The position numbers and the translations under genes were made by a program. Of a stretch of DNA of 51,219 nt, positions 1-9,104 are shown piece by piece. Source of the DNA: a bacterium. GTDB taxonomy: Bacteria; Pseudomonadota; Alphaproteobacteria; Sphingomonadales; Sphingomonadaceae. The stretch covers positions 1-51,219 of the forward strand of contig JAVBXL010000013.1 in NCBI GenBank assembly GCA_030824575.1, read 5' to 3'. A model generated the notes under the pieces. The model searched no databases. It saw only the letters and a list, made by a program, of their open reading frames with translations, and was not told the DNA's origin. Each line of letters begins with the position of its first letter. Position 1 is the first letter of the stretch.

Positions 1-798
1 CAGGCTGGTCAGCAACACCGCGTCGCCGGTGTAGTTGTTGCGATACCAATCGAAGATAGTGAGGTTCTTGAAACCCTCGACTGGTTCGGCCAGCACGGAC
101 ACGCGGAACGCGCGGGAATCGACGTCGTCCAGGTCGCCGCCCAGTCCGATATTCTTGGTATAACCGTCACGTTTTTCGTACCGGCCCGCGACCCGTACCG
201 CCAGCTTGTTGTCCACTATCGGGATGGACAGCGCGCCTTCCAGTTGCTTGCGGTCATAGCGGCCGTAGCCCGCCTCGACATAGCCGCCCAGGACATATTC
301 GGGCGCAGCGGGATAATAGAGAACGGCACCGCCGGTGGTGTTGCGGCCAAACAGCGTGCCTTGCGGGCCTTTGAGAACCTGGACCGACGCCATGTCGTAG
401 GTCGCGACGCCGCTGCCGAAGGTCGGCGCGGGCACATCGGCAAAATAGCTGACGACGGCGGGCGCGTTGGATCCGCTCAGCGCCTTGGACTGACCACGGA
501 TCTGGAACACCGAATTTTCGCGGCCGCCCGACCCGGACAGATAGACCCCGGGCGTCTTCATCATCAGGTCGGCGGTGGTGGCGATATTGGCTTCGCGCAG
601 CATGTCCGCGTTGAAGGCGGTGACGGACACGGGCGTCGACTGAATGCTTTCTTCGGATCGGCGCGCGGTGACGACGATGTCGTCGATACTGGGTGACGCT
701 TGCGGCTGGGCCGTTTGAGCGATCGCCAGGACCGGCAGGGTCAGGGGTGCAACGGACGTTAAAAGGACCGCAAGACGCGCGGTGAAAATCGGGCGCAT
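1..798 (-). CDS. TonB-dependent receptor, N-terminal part (runs off the window)
   Basis: This is the first 266 residues of an outer-membrane TonB-dependent receptor, which imports a ligand with energy from TonB-ExbBD. A signal peptide (basic MRPIFTARL, then a hydrophobic stretch ending near ALAQT-like AIAQT) is followed by the TonB-box-like DDIVVTARR and the plug domain with VLKGPQGTLFGRNTTGGAV. The beta-barrel lies outside the window. The ATG at 798 has a GGAGAG ribosome site six bases upstream. A TetR gene and a GMC/aldehyde dehydrogenase operon sit on the other side of its leader, so uptake of the substrate of that operon is a reasonable inference. The leader carries two perfect palindromes (820-832 and 873-886). 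Confidence 0.93.
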   Translation of the reverse strand, partial: MRPIFTARLAVLLTSVAPLTLPVLAIAQTAQPQASPSIDDIVVTARRSEESIQSTPVSVTAFNADMLREANIATTADLMMKTPGVYLSGSGGRENSVFQIRGQSKALSGSNAPAVVSYFADVPAPTFGSGVATYDMASVQVLKGPQGTLFGRNTTGGAVLYYPAAPEYVLGGYVEAGYGRYDRKQLEGALSIPIVDNKLAVRVAGRYEKRDGYTKNIGLGGDLDDVDSRAFRVSVLAEPVEGFKNLTIFDWYRNNYTGDAVLLTSL

Positions 799-819
799 AT
801 TATCTCTCCCAGAGCAGCG

Positions 820-832
820 GAACATCATGTTC
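820..832. promoter_or_regulatory. Palindrome in receptor leader, candidate operator
   Basis: GAACATCATGTTC has perfect 6-base arms around one central base. It lies 22 bases upstream of the receptor start codon, inside the probable 5' leader. It could be a repressor site or a small RNA hairpin. Function is inferred only from symmetry and position. Confidence 0.35.
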
Positions 833-872
833 TCGCAAGCCTGACCTTTGCCAGTGCCGTCGGGAGATGTAG

Positions 873-886
873 AAGACGATCGTCTT
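873..886. promoter_or_regulatory. 14-bp perfect palindrome, candidate operator for the receptor
   Basis: AAGACGATCGTCTT is its own reverse complement. It lies 75 bases upstream of the receptor ATG, in the 143-base gap between that gene and the end of the TetR gene. Length and symmetry suit a dimeric repressor such as the adjacent TetR protein, but nothing in the sequence proves which protein binds. Confidence 0.45.
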
Positions 887-941
887 AGTCGTGCCTATCG
901 CCGGAGAGGGCCCGTGATTTTCGTCCACGGCCCCGCTATGG

Positions 942-1592
942 TTAGCCGGGCGTGTCGGCGGCGTCGACGAAGGGCGGCAGCATCAGCAAGGCGCAGCCCG
1001 CCGTGATCAGGTCTTCGAGATATTGGTCGGAACGCGGATAGGCGCCCCCGGTCAGGTTGGCCACGCGGTCGCCATAGCTGACGCCCATCAAGAAATTCGT
1101 CACCGCCACCGACAGGCGCATGGTGAAAACCTGGTCCGACATGGCCGCGCAGCATCCCCGCAGCGCTTGGTGGACCAGCGCGACCGCCGGTCCTTCGCGC
1201 GCGCTGTCAAAGGCTTCGTCGAATGGATCGTTCAAGATCAGGTGCAGGATGAACTGCGAATAGATCCATCTCTGCCGTCCTTCGAACGCATCGAGCACCG
1301 GCAGCAGGAATAGTTCGAGCAGGCCGCGAATATCGTTGGGCAGGCGCGGCAACCCCTGCATCCGCAGCATCCGGCAATCGTCCACTTCCGCCTGGCGGAT
1401 GTCGTAGATCGCCCGGATCAACAGCTCCTTCGATCCGAAATGACGATAGATGGCGGAATTATTGCCCTGCTTGGCAACGCGCAGGATTTCACGGATGGAC
1501 GCCCCCTCGATCCCGCGTTCGGCGATGATTTCCTCCACGGCGAGCAGCAGCTTGCGCGCGCCGGGTCCATAATCTTCCCATTTACCGTTCAT
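942..1592 (-). CDS. TetR-family transcriptional regulator
   Basis: A 216-residue TetR-type repressor. The N-terminal helix-turn-helix domain is clear (IIAERGIEGASIREI, then NNSAIYRHFGSKELLIRAI, about residues 20-65) and an all-helical ligand domain follows. Upstream in-frame starts exist at 1604 (ATG) and 1628 (TTG). None has a convincing ribosome site, and I chose the ATG at 1592 because about ten residues before the first helix is usual. It is transcribed away from the GMC operon across a short gap holding an imperfect inverted repeat (1667-1690), the classic layout for a local repressor. Likely targets are that operon and the receptor on its other side. Confidence 0.88.
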   Translation of the reverse strand: MNGKWEDYGPGARKLLLAVEEIIAERGIEGASIREILRVAKQGNNSAIYRHFGSKELLIRAIYDIRQAEVDDCRMLRMQGLPRLPNDIRGLLELFLLPVLDAFEGRQRWIYSQFILHLILNDPFDEAFDSAREGPAVALVHQALRGCCAAMSDQVFTMRLSVAVTNFLMGVSYGDRVANLTGGAYPRSDQYLEDLITAGCALLMLPPFVDAADTPG

Positions 1593-1666
1593 ATCCGCAC
1601 GCATCGCAATTCGCGGGTCGCAAGCCAAGCGGAAAACCGAACTGTCCGCGATGAGCGCGCCGACCG

Positions 1667-1690
1667 CCTACCTATCACCCGACAGGTGGG
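1667..1690. promoter_or_regulatory. Imperfect inverted repeat between TetR gene and GMC operon
   Basis: Arms CCTACCTATC and GACAGGTGGG match at 8 of 10 positions around the 4-base spacer ACCC. The site sits in the divergent gap of about 150 bases between the TetR gene and the GMC dehydrogenase gene. It is a candidate TetR operator. Confidence 0.35.
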
Positions 1691-1742
1691 ACTAAGGCCA
1701 CGTCTATGGTCTTTAGCGGCCATGGCGAGGAACCCTAACGGC

Positions 1743-3365
1743 ATGTACCAGAATGGCTACGACTATATCATCATCGGCGCCGGGTCGTCCGGCTGCGTGC
1801 TGGCGAACCGGTTGTCGGCCGACCCGGCAGTCACGGTATTGCTGGTGGAAGCTGGCCCGGACGACAAAAGCCCGCTGATCGCCATGCCGCGCGGCATCGG
1901 CAAATTGCTGGCGCCGGGCAATCCCCATGTGTGGGACTATGCGGTATCGCCGGGCGGCAATGCGCCGCAGGAAAGCTGGCTGAAGGGGCGCACGGTCGGT
2001 GGGTCCAGTTCGGTTAACGGCATGGTCTATGTGCGCGGCGCGCCGGCCGATTACGACGCGTGGGAAGCGGCGGGCTGCACCGGATGGGGATGGCAGACGA
2101 TGGGCCGCCATTTCGTCGCGCTGGAGGATCATGCGCTGGGCGCCAAGGCGTGGCGCGGGACCGGCGGCCCGCTCAAGGTGAGCGTCCATCCGTCCGGCGA
2201 TCCATTGTGCGAGGCGTTCCTGACCGCGGCCGAACAGGCCGGGACGCAGCGGGTCGACGACATGAACGACATCCCCGCGGTTACGCAGGGCGGCATGGGC
2301 TATCAGCCGACATCCACCTATCGCGGCAAGCGCTTTTCCGCCGCGCGCGCTTTCCTGAAGCCGATACGGGGACGCGCGAACCTGACCGTGGTGACCGACA
2401 CCGACGTCCAGCGCATCCTGTTCGACGGACAACGGACCAGCGGCATCCTGCTGCGTGATAAAAATGGCGTTCACGAAGTCGCGGTACGGCGCGAAATCAT
2501 TCTGTCGGCGGGGGCGATCCAGAGCCCCAAATTATTGCAACTGTCGGGCATTGGCCCCCGCGCCCTGCTCGAATCGCTGGCCATTCCGGTCGTGGTCGAT
2601 GCGCCCGGCGTCGGTGCCAATTTGCGTGAACATCGCTATCTGAGCTTCACCTACAAGGTGCGCGGCAACAGCCTGAACCAGAAACTGTCTGGCCTAGGCC
2701 TGATCGCGTCGGTGCTCCGCTACTTCTTCGGATCGAAAGGGGCGCTGACCCACGCCGCGCATGAAGTGGGCGGCTTCATCAAGACGCAGGCGTCTCCCGA
2801 CCGGCCCGACGCACAGATCGGCCTGGGGCTTTATTCCTTCCATACCGATACCAAGGGCGCGGTGGCGCTGGACCCTTATCCGGGGATGACCGTCATCGCC
2901 TATTATCTGCGGCCCGACAGCCAGGGGCAGGTGCGGATCAGCGCCGCCGATCCCGATGCGCCGCCTATCATCGACGCCAATCACTTGGCCACCGATGCCG
3001 ACCGGCGGCACTTCGTCGCCCTGTTTCGCTGGCTGCGCGGGCTGGCCACGCAACCCGCGCTCAAGGACTGGATCGTCGCGGAGACGGGCAAGACCGTCGG
3101 CATCGAGGCGGACGAGGATATTCTTGCCAACGCCATCGCCCTGGGCGGTACGACCTTCCACATTTGCGGGACGTGCCGGATGGGCGCGGACGAAGACGCC
3201 GTGCTCGACCCGCAATTGCGCGTGCGCGGCGTCACCGGCCTGCGCGTGGTCGATACCTCCATCATGCCGACCATCGTGTCGGGCAACACCAATGCGCCAG
3301 CGATGGCGATAGCCCTTAACGCCGCAGAGATGATCCTGCGGCCCGGACAGGATATCCACCCATGA
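1743..3365 (+). CDS. GMC-family FAD-dependent alcohol dehydrogenase/oxidase
   Basis: A 540-residue glucose-methanol-choline oxidoreductase that probably oxidises an alcohol to an aldehyde. The FAD-binding motif GAGSSG is at residues 12-17. The C-terminal catalytic region has HICGTCRMG with His473 and SGNTNAPAM with Asn515/Asn517, the usual GMC catalytic pair region. An open frame continues upstream, but the start at 1743 (MYQNGYDY) gives normal family length and has an AGGA about 11 bases upstream; ATG 1722 is the alternative. The stop overlaps the start of the aldehyde dehydrogenase gene (ATGA), so the two are translationally coupled and probably act in sequence. Related GMC/aldehyde dehydrogenase pairs act on polyethylene glycols, terpenoid alcohols and other substrates; the substrate here is unknown. 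Confidence 0.92.
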   Translation: MYQNGYDYIIIGAGSSGCVLANRLSADPAVTVLLVEAGPDDKSPLIAMPRGIGKLLAPGNPHVWDYAVSPGGNAPQESWLKGRTVGGSSSVNGMVYVRGAPADYDAWEAAGCTGWGWQTMGRHFVALEDHALGAKAWRGTGGPLKVSVHPSGDPLCEAFLTAAEQAGTQRVDDMNDIPAVTQGGMGYQPTSTYRGKRFSAARAFLKPIRGRANLTVVTDTDVQRILFDGQRTSGILLRDKNGVHEVAVRREIILSAGAIQSPKLLQLSGIGPRALLESLAIPVVVDAPGVGANLREHRYLSFTYKVRGNSLNQKLSGLGLIASVLRYFFGSKGALTHAAHEVGGFIKTQASPDRPDAQIGLGLYSFHTDTKGAVALDPYPGMTVIAYYLRPDSQGQVRISAADPDAPPIIDANHLATDADRRHFVALFRWLRGLATQPALKDWIVAETGKTVGIEADEDILANAIALGGTTFHICGTCRMGADEDAVLDPQLRVRGVTGLRVVDTSIMPTIVSGNTNAPAMAIALNAAEMILRPGQDIHP

Positions 3366-4852
3366 CCATCCCCTTCACAACGATCGACAAACTCTACATC
3401 AACGGTGCCTGGGTTGCCGCGGGCGCGGAGCGCGACGCCATCATCAATCCGGCGACCGAAGCGGTGATCGGCCACGCGCCCGTGGGCAATGCGGCGGCGG
3501 CGGAAGCGGCGATCGCGGCGGCGCGCGAGGCGTTCGACACTGGCGTCTGGCCGCGCATGGCGATGGCCGAGCGCGCGACCTATCTGCGCCGGATGCATGC
3601 GGCGCTGGACGCGCGACGGCCGCAGATCGTCGCGCTGATCGTGGCGGAGGTCGGCTGCGCGCAGGGGGTGACCCACGGGATGCAGGTCGCCAATCCGCTC
3701 GACCATCTGCTCGCCGCGCTGGAGCATTCGACCCGCGACGACAGCGTCCGCCTGCCGATCGACATTACGCCCAACCCGTTCAATCCCGATGGCCCGCGCA
3801 AGATGGGCGGCACCACCGTGATACGCGAACCCGTCGGCGTGGTCGCGGGCATCACCGGCTATAATTTCCCCTTCCTCATCAACCTGGCGAAGATCGTGCC
3901 TGCGCTGCTGGCGGGCAATACGCTGGTGTTGAAACCCTCCCCCTTCACCCCCTTTTCCGCTTTGCTGTTCGGCGAGATCGCTGAGGAGATCGGCCTGCCC
4001 AAGGGTGTGCTGAACGTCATCACCGGCGGGCCGGAAGTGGGCACGATGCTGACCAGCGACCCGCGCGTCGACCTGGTCAGCTTCACCGGGTCCGAAGGCG
4101 TGGGCGCGGCGATCATGGCGCAGGCGGCCCCCACGCTGAAGCGCGTCCATCTGGAACTGGGCGGCAAGTCGGCGCTGATCGTGCGGCACGATGCCGATGT
4201 CGCGCGGGCGGCGGCGATGGCGGTCGCCGTGCTGTCCGTCAATGCGGGCCAGGGCTGCGCGCTCCTTACCCGCCTGGTCGTCCATAACAGTATCCGAAAG
4301 GCGTTCGTCGAAACCGCCTGCGCCGTCGCCAGCCAGTTCAAGATCGGCGATCCTGCCGATCCGAGCGTGGCGATGGGGCCGTTGATCCGCGAATCGCAGC
4401 GTAGCAAGGTCGAAAATCTGATCGCCATCGGCCGTGATGAAGGCGCAAAGATCGTCCATGGCGGCGGGCGGCCTGCGGGCTTGGACAAAGGTTTCTTCAC
4501 CGACATCACGATTTTCGACGATGTCGATAACGCCATGACCATCGCCCAGGAGGAAGTGTTCGGCCCGGTCGGCTGCATCATCGGTTTCGACAGTGATGAG
4601 GAAGCGGTCCGCATCGCCAATGATAGCCGCTATGGCCTGAATGGCGGCATCGAGACGGCGGATGCGGCGAAGGGTTATGAGATGGCCCTGCAAATCCGGT
4701 CGGGCAGCGTCATGCTGAACGGCGGCACCGGGCGCATGAGCTATGCGCCGATCGGCGGCTATAAACGGTCGGGCGTCGGACGCGAATATGGCCCCGATTG
4801 GCTGCACGAATATCAGAACCAGAAGTCGATATTCTATCCGGTAGGGCTGTAA
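3362..4852 (+). CDS. NAD(P)-dependent aldehyde dehydrogenase
   Basis: A full-length 496-residue aldehyde dehydrogenase that oxidises an aldehyde to a carboxylate. Catalytic residues are visible: Glu265 in LELGGK and nucleophile Cys299 in NAGQGCALLTR. The cofactor region GYNFPF...LVLKPSPFTP is also present. It overlaps the preceding GMC gene by four bases and most likely oxidises the product of that enzyme. The sulfotransferase gene starts only four bases after its stop. Confidence 0.94.
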   Translation: MTIPFTTIDKLYINGAWVAAGAERDAIINPATEAVIGHAPVGNAAAAEAAIAAAREAFDTGVWPRMAMAERATYLRRMHAALDARRPQIVALIVAEVGCAQGVTHGMQVANPLDHLLAALEHSTRDDSVRLPIDITPNPFNPDGPRKMGGTTVIREPVGVVAGITGYNFPFLINLAKIVPALLAGNTLVLKPSPFTPFSALLFGEIAEEIGLPKGVLNVITGGPEVGTMLTSDPRVDLVSFTGSEGVGAAIMAQAAPTLKRVHLELGGKSALIVRHDADVARAAAMAVAVLSVNAGQGCALLTRLVVHNSIRKAFVETACAVASQFKIGDPADPSVAMGPLIRESQRSKVENLIAIGRDEGAKIVHGGGRPAGLDKGFFTDITIFDDVDNAMTIAQEEVFGPVGCIIGFDSDEEAVRIANDSRYGLNGGIETADAAKGYEMALQIRSGSVMLNGGTGRMSYAPIGGYKRSGVGREYGPDWLHEYQNQKSIFYPVGL

Positions 4853-4856
4853 GGCC

Positions 4857-6017
4857 ATGGCGACGATCAGCAGCGCCCATGATTTCCCCGACGCCGATAC
4901 GCTTCTGGACCGCTATCCCCTGCCCGATCATCTGCGCGACAATGTCAGGCCCGGCCTGACGATGTTGCTGGCGTCCATGGCGGAGGACCGCGATCTCAAC
5001 GCCAACGGCCATGCCCGCGCCCTGCATATCGTCAACGATGATCTGTCGCGCCTGAAAGCGATAGCCGACGATCGCGCTCGCTATCCTGCAATCGCGGATG
5101 TGGAGATCAGGCAGCCGCTGTTCATTCTGGGTCTGCCCCGCTGCGGCACCAGTTTCCTCCATGCGTTGATGGATGGCGACCCGCAGGTCCGCACCCCGCT
5201 GATGTGGGAAGTAGCCGAACCTTCGCCCCCGCCAGAGGCCGCCACGGCGGACACCGACCCGCGCATCGCCCGTTTCGACGCGCATCTGCGCGCGCAACTG
5301 GGCGCGGATGCCGATGAATTGCTCAAGGCCCATCCGCTGGGCGCGATGATACCGCAGGAATGCGGGTCGTTCATGACCACGTCGTTCCAGAGCAGCAATC
5401 CCTGCATGTTCCAACATCTCCCGCGCTTCTACGACTGGTTCAAGGGGATCGACGCGACCTTCCGCTATGAGGTCCACAAAATGTGGCTCCAGCATCTGGG
5501 CTGGCGTCATCCGGGCAAACGCTGGGTGCTCAAGATTCAGGAGCATATGTACAAGCTGCCCGAATTGCTTAGCGTCTATCCCGACGCGATCTTCATCCAG
5601 CCGCATCGCGACCCCACCACCGTCATCGCCTCCATCTCGCAACTCATCAGCGTCATTCGCGGGCCATCCTATGATGATCTGGACCTGCACGCACTGGGGG
5701 CCGAGTTTCTGCAACTCTGGTGGGACGGGGTGAAGTGCAGCATGGACTATCGCAAGGCCCATCCCGACCTGCCGATCCACGACATGCGCTACAAGGATCT
5801 CGTCGCCGATCCGGTCGCCACCATCCGCGCCGCCTACGACCATTTCGGCTGGGACTTCACCCCGGAATCGGAAGCGGGCATCCTGGGTTGGCTGCATGAC
5901 AATCCGGCGGGCAAACATGGCGCGCGCAGTTATACGCTGGCCGATTATGGCCTGACCACCGATCAGGTCAGCGACCGGTTCGCCGAATATATCGAGACTT
6001 ACCGTGCCTATATCTGA
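4857..6017 (+). CDS. Sulfotransferase-family protein
   Basis: A 386-residue member of the bacterial sulfotransferase family, which uses PAPS as sulfate donor. The 5'-phosphosulfate loop is visible as LGLPRCGTSFLHALMD (about residues 91-106), and the later IQPHRDPTTVIASISQ segment matches the 3'-phosphate-binding region with its Arg and Ser. These proteins are common in sphingomonad and mycobacterial catabolic clusters, but their acceptors are mostly unknown. It is the third gene of the GMC operon and overlaps the next gene by 14 bases. Sulfation of an alcohol group on the substrate is an inference; a non-sulfating role is possible. Confidence 0.85.
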   Translation: MATISSAHDFPDADTLLDRYPLPDHLRDNVRPGLTMLLASMAEDRDLNANGHARALHIVNDDLSRLKAIADDRARYPAIADVEIRQPLFILGLPRCGTSFLHALMDGDPQVRTPLMWEVAEPSPPPEAATADTDPRIARFDAHLRAQLGADADELLKAHPLGAMIPQECGSFMTTSFQSSNPCMFQHLPRFYDWFKGIDATFRYEVHKMWLQHLGWRHPGKRWVLKIQEHMYKLPELLSVYPDAIFIQPHRDPTTVIASISQLISVIRGPSYDDLDLHALGAEFLQLWWDGVKCSMDYRKAHPDLPIHDMRYKDLVADPVATIRAAYDHFGWDFTPESEAGILGWLHDNPAGKHGARSYTLADYGLTTDQVSDRFAEYIETYRAYI

Positions 6018-7182
6018 TCCGTCCGCCTGGCGCAGCTGGCTGGAGACTATGGCCAACGCGGACAGCGTATTGGACAGGTTGGCGGACCCGGCAGACCCGC
6101 AGGCGCGGGCGGAGGCGCATCGCCTGCTCTTTGCGGCGCTGGCCACCGGCTACCAGACTGCCTTTGCCGACGCCGACCGGCCCGATTTCGTGCCATCGGT
6201 CAACAGCGTCCTGAACACGGTCGGGGTCAATCCCGACTTCATCTATGGCGCGGCGCGGATCGATGGCGGGGGCGTGTACCGGCTGTCGGGCCAGCGCGGC
6301 GACGGCGTGTTCATATTCATCGATCTGGTCGCGGGCGGGCTAGGGCCGATGGAGCAATTGGGGCCGTCTGTCGGGATGATCGACATCGACGCCTGCACGC
6401 TGGGGCCGGACGGGGCGTTCGACATATTGGTCGGCGGAGAACGGCCGGAGGACCATGCGGGCGACTGGTTCCCGCTCGATCCGCGAGCCGTCACCATCGG
6501 CCTGCGCCACGCTTATTATGACTGGGGCGTGGGCCGGGAATTGCGGATCGCCATCGAACGGGTCGACCGGCCCGTGGGCGGCGCGCCCATGCCTGCGGCC
6601 GAGATCGTGCATCGGCTCGATCGCCTGTCCGCCTTCGTCGAACGCTATGCCGGTTTCGCGCTGGGCTATGGCCAGCGGCAGCGGGCGCAAGGCTTCATCA
6701 ACAAACTGGAATATGACGACTGGGCCGGACGCGGCGGCGTGGCCGGGCAGCATTATTATCAGGGCATTTTCCGGCTGGAACCGGGGCAAGCGATGATTAT
6801 CGACACCGCGATGCCTGATCAGGTCCGCTATTGGAATGTGCAGCTGAACGATCCGCTGTGGAACACGATCGACTGGATCAATCATCAGAGCAGCCTGAAT
6901 GGCGGCCAGGCCGTTCTGGACAGCGACGGCCGGTTTCGCGCCGTGATCGCGATCGACGATCCCGGCGTGCCCAACTGGCTGGACCCGGCCGGGCGGCTGG
7001 AAGGATCACTGATGCTGCGCTGGACCGGCGCGAGTTCGGGACCGGAGCCACTGCTGAAAATCGTGCCGGCGGCAGAGATACGCGCGCATCTGCCCAGCGA
7101 TACGCCGGTGGTGACGCCAGAGCAGCGCGACGAAGCCCTCCGTCGGCGCAGGCGCGGGGCGCAATGGCGGCGACGCTGGTGA
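6004..7182 (+). CDS. DUF1214-domain protein
   Basis: A 392-residue protein whose C-terminal half matches the DUF1214 pattern (YYQGIFRLEPGQAMII, YWNVQLNDPLWNTIDW, then the hydrophobic PNWLDPAGRLEGSLMLRW). No catalytic residue is assigned in the family. The start at 6004 is GTG and overlaps the sulfotransferase gene by 14 bases; ATG 6049 is a shorter alternative. The C-terminus is very Arg-rich (RRRRRGAQWRRRW) and its stop overlaps the SDR start (TGATG). DUF1214 proteins recur next to sulfotransferases and SDRs in sphingomonad catabolic operons, which suggests a shared pathway without defining the reaction. Confidence 0.85.
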   Translation: MPISDPSAWRSWLETMANADSVLDRLADPADPQARAEAHRLLFAALATGYQTAFADADRPDFVPSVNSVLNTVGVNPDFIYGAARIDGGGVYRLSGQRGDGVFIFIDLVAGGLGPMEQLGPSVGMIDIDACTLGPDGAFDILVGGERPEDHAGDWFPLDPRAVTIGLRHAYYDWGVGRELRIAIERVDRPVGGAPMPAAEIVHRLDRLSAFVERYAGFALGYGQRQRAQGFINKLEYDDWAGRGGVAGQHYYQGIFRLEPGQAMIIDTAMPDQVRYWNVQLNDPLWNTIDWINHQSSLNGGQAVLDSDGRFRAVIAIDDPGVPNWLDPAGRLEGSLMLRWTGASSGPEPLLKIVPAAEIRAHLPSDTPVVTPEQRDEALRRRRRGAQWRRRW

Positions 7183-7931
7183 TGGAATTCACCGGCAAGG
7201 TCGTCCTCGTCACGGGGGCGGGATCGGGATTGGGCCGTGCCGCCAGCCTGGCCTTCGCGCGGGAGGGCGCTATGCTGTGCCTGTTGGGGCGTAGCGGCGA
7301 CAAGCTGGCGGAAACCGCGCGGTTGATCGAAGAAGCGGGCGGCCGCAGCGTGGAACTGCCCTTCGACCTGGGCGATGCCGATGATTGCGCTGCGTCGATC
7401 GCAGCGGCCGTCGCGGCGTTCGGGCGGCTGGACGTGTTGTGCAATATCGCCGCCGACGTAATGTTTCATCAATTGTCGGACGTCACGGCAGAGCAATGGC
7501 ATCGCACCATCGCGTCCAACCTGTCCGGCCCCTTCTTCCTGATGCAGGCGGCGATGCCGCATCTGGTCGAAAGCCATGGCAATATCATCAGCGTGGCGTC
7601 CACCGCGGGCTTCATGGGCCAGGCCTATCTGGCGCCCTATACCGCGTCCAAATTCGGCCTTGTCGGCCTGACCCTGTCGCTGGCGATGGAGATGATGGAC
7701 AGTCCGGTCAGGATCAACGTGCTGGCCCCAGGCCCGATGCGGACGGAAATGACGAAGGGCATGGCATTTCCTGACTTCGCCGATCCCCGATTGCTGGCCC
7801 GTTACACCGGGATGCGGCCGCCCTGCTCACCGGAGGATGTGGTTGAACCGCTGCTGTTCCTGGCGTCCGACCGCGCGCGCCGGGTGCATGGTGCCTGCTG
7901 GGCCGTGGATGGCGGGATCATGGCCGGATAG
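7182..7931 (+). CDS. Short-chain dehydrogenase/reductase
   Basis: A 249-residue classical SDR. It has the nucleotide-binding TGAGSGLG near the N-terminus, a catalytic Ser in VASTAG and YTASK as the Tyr/Lys pair. The start at 7182 overlaps the DUF1214 stop by one base (TGATG); ATG 7164 is also in frame. It probably interconverts a hydroxyl and a keto group on the compound handled by this operon. One oddity is NIAAD in place of the usual NNAG after the fourth strand. Confidence 0.9.
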   Translation: MEFTGKVVLVTGAGSGLGRAASLAFAREGAMLCLLGRSGDKLAETARLIEEAGGRSVELPFDLGDADDCAASIAAAVAAFGRLDVLCNIAADVMFHQLSDVTAEQWHRTIASNLSGPFFLMQAAMPHLVESHGNIISVASTAGFMGQAYLAPYTASKFGLVGLTLSLAMEMMDSPVRINVLAPGPMRTEMTKGMAFPDFADPRLLARYTGMRPPCSPEDVVEPLLFLASDRARRVHGACWAVDGGIMAG

Positions 7932-7969
7932 CCGAACCGATAGACTATAACAGAAGAGGATAGCTTTGC

Positions 7970-9076
7970 ATGGCCGACCCACTGGCGCACCCGACATCGG
8001 CGGCGGACATCACGCCCGCCTATCTGACCAGGCTGATGGCACAGGCCGTGCCCGGCGTGACCGTCACCCATGTCGATATGGTGGAGGCCAAGACCTATGG
8101 CGAGCAGTTCGTGTCCACGGCCGGGCGCGTGATCGTCAATGTCCGCTATGGGCCGGGCAGTCCGGCAGACCTGCCCACACGCCTGGTCGTGAAGGTCGCG
8201 CGCGGCGTCGACAAGATATTGGCACCCTTCTACGAAAATGAGGTCAATTTCTACAACCGCGTCCGCCCCGAACTGGAGCTTGAGACGCCGCGCTGCTTCG
8301 GCGCGGGCTTCGATGCGGCATCGAGCGACTTTGCGATCGTGCTGGAGGACCTGACCCTGCGCGGCGCGACCTTTCCCAGCGTCCTGTCACCTGTAACGCT
8401 GGACAATGTGCGATCCATCCTGTCGCAGCAGGCCAAGCTGCACGCCCGCTTCTGGGAAAGCCCGCGCCTGCGGCCTGGCGGCGATCTGGCCTGGGCGGGG
8501 AGCCATGTCGAGGGCAAGGTGGCGGACCTGATGATGGTGGGGGCCGAGCCGCTGATCCAGCATGAGATCGACACCGTGTCGTTCAAGCGCGAAATGGTGC
8601 AGCGGTTGCGCACGACCGGCCCGGCCCTGCGCAACGGCACGCTGGCGCTGCACCGGCACCAGCAGAGCCTGCCCCAAACGCTGGTCGAGGGCGACATGCA
8701 TATCGGCAACAGCTATATATTGCCTGACGGGTCGGGTGGCCTGCTCGACTGGCAACTCACCTGTCGCGGCCATCATATGCACGATGTCAGCTATCTGGTG
8801 ACGACGGCGCTGTCAGTGGAGGATCGCCGCGCCCATGAACAGGATCTGGTCCGCTTCTATCTCGATAGGCTGGCGGTCGAGGGCGTGACCGATGGCCCCT
8901 CGTTCGAGGACAGTTTCACCGAGTTTGGCCGTTGCCTGATGTGGGGGGTCTATATCGGCTGGCTGACGACGCCGGTGGTCAATTATGGTTGGGAAATCAA
9001 TGTCATGAACCATTTTCGCCTGACCACGGCTTTCGAGGATCATGATACGGCAGGCCTGATAGGGCAGATCGCGTAG
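7970..9076 (+). CDS. Aminoglycoside-phosphotransferase-like kinase (EcKinase/APH fold)
   Basis: A 368-residue protein of the APH/choline-kinase fold. The N-lobe Lys is in LVVKVARG, the catalytic loop is VEGDMHIGN (HGDxHxxN-like) and the metal-binding Asp is in LLDWQ. An AGAGGA ribosome site precedes the ATG, 38 bases after the SDR stop. Members of this group in degradative bacteria are thought to phosphorylate small hydroxylated metabolites rather than antibiotics; the substrate is unknown. It ends the GMC operon and converges with a TetR gene. Confidence 0.83.
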   Translation: MADPLAHPTSAADITPAYLTRLMAQAVPGVTVTHVDMVEAKTYGEQFVSTAGRVIVNVRYGPGSPADLPTRLVVKVARGVDKILAPFYENEVNFYNRVRPELELETPRCFGAGFDAASSDFAIVLEDLTLRGATFPSVLSPVTLDNVRSILSQQAKLHARFWESPRLRPGGDLAWAGSHVEGKVADLMMVGAEPLIQHEIDTVSFKREMVQRLRTTGPALRNGTLALHRHQQSLPQTLVEGDMHIGNSYILPDGSGGLLDWQLTCRGHHMHDVSYLVTTALSVEDRRAHEQDLVRFYLDRLAVEGVTDGPSFEDSFTEFGRCLMWGVYIGWLTTPVVNYGWEINVMNHFRLTTAFEDHDTAGLIGQIA

Positions 9077-9104
9077 CCGCAGTTTGGGTGTTGCAACACC
9101 AAAG

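Noticed and set aside
1..4852. Polyethylene-glycol degradation (peg) operon
   Set aside because: Receptor, GMC and aldehyde dehydrogenase genes resemble the peg set, but the acyl-CoA ligase, permease and AraC regulator are absent and a sulfotransferase, DUF1214 protein and SDR follow instead.
2981..4858. Minus-strand open frame of 625 codons
   Set aside because: Antisense to the GMC and aldehyde dehydrogenase genes, both with intact catalytic residues.
7970..9076. Aminoglycoside resistance gene
   Set aside because: Only the fold is shared; placement at the end of a catabolic operon points to a metabolite kinase.
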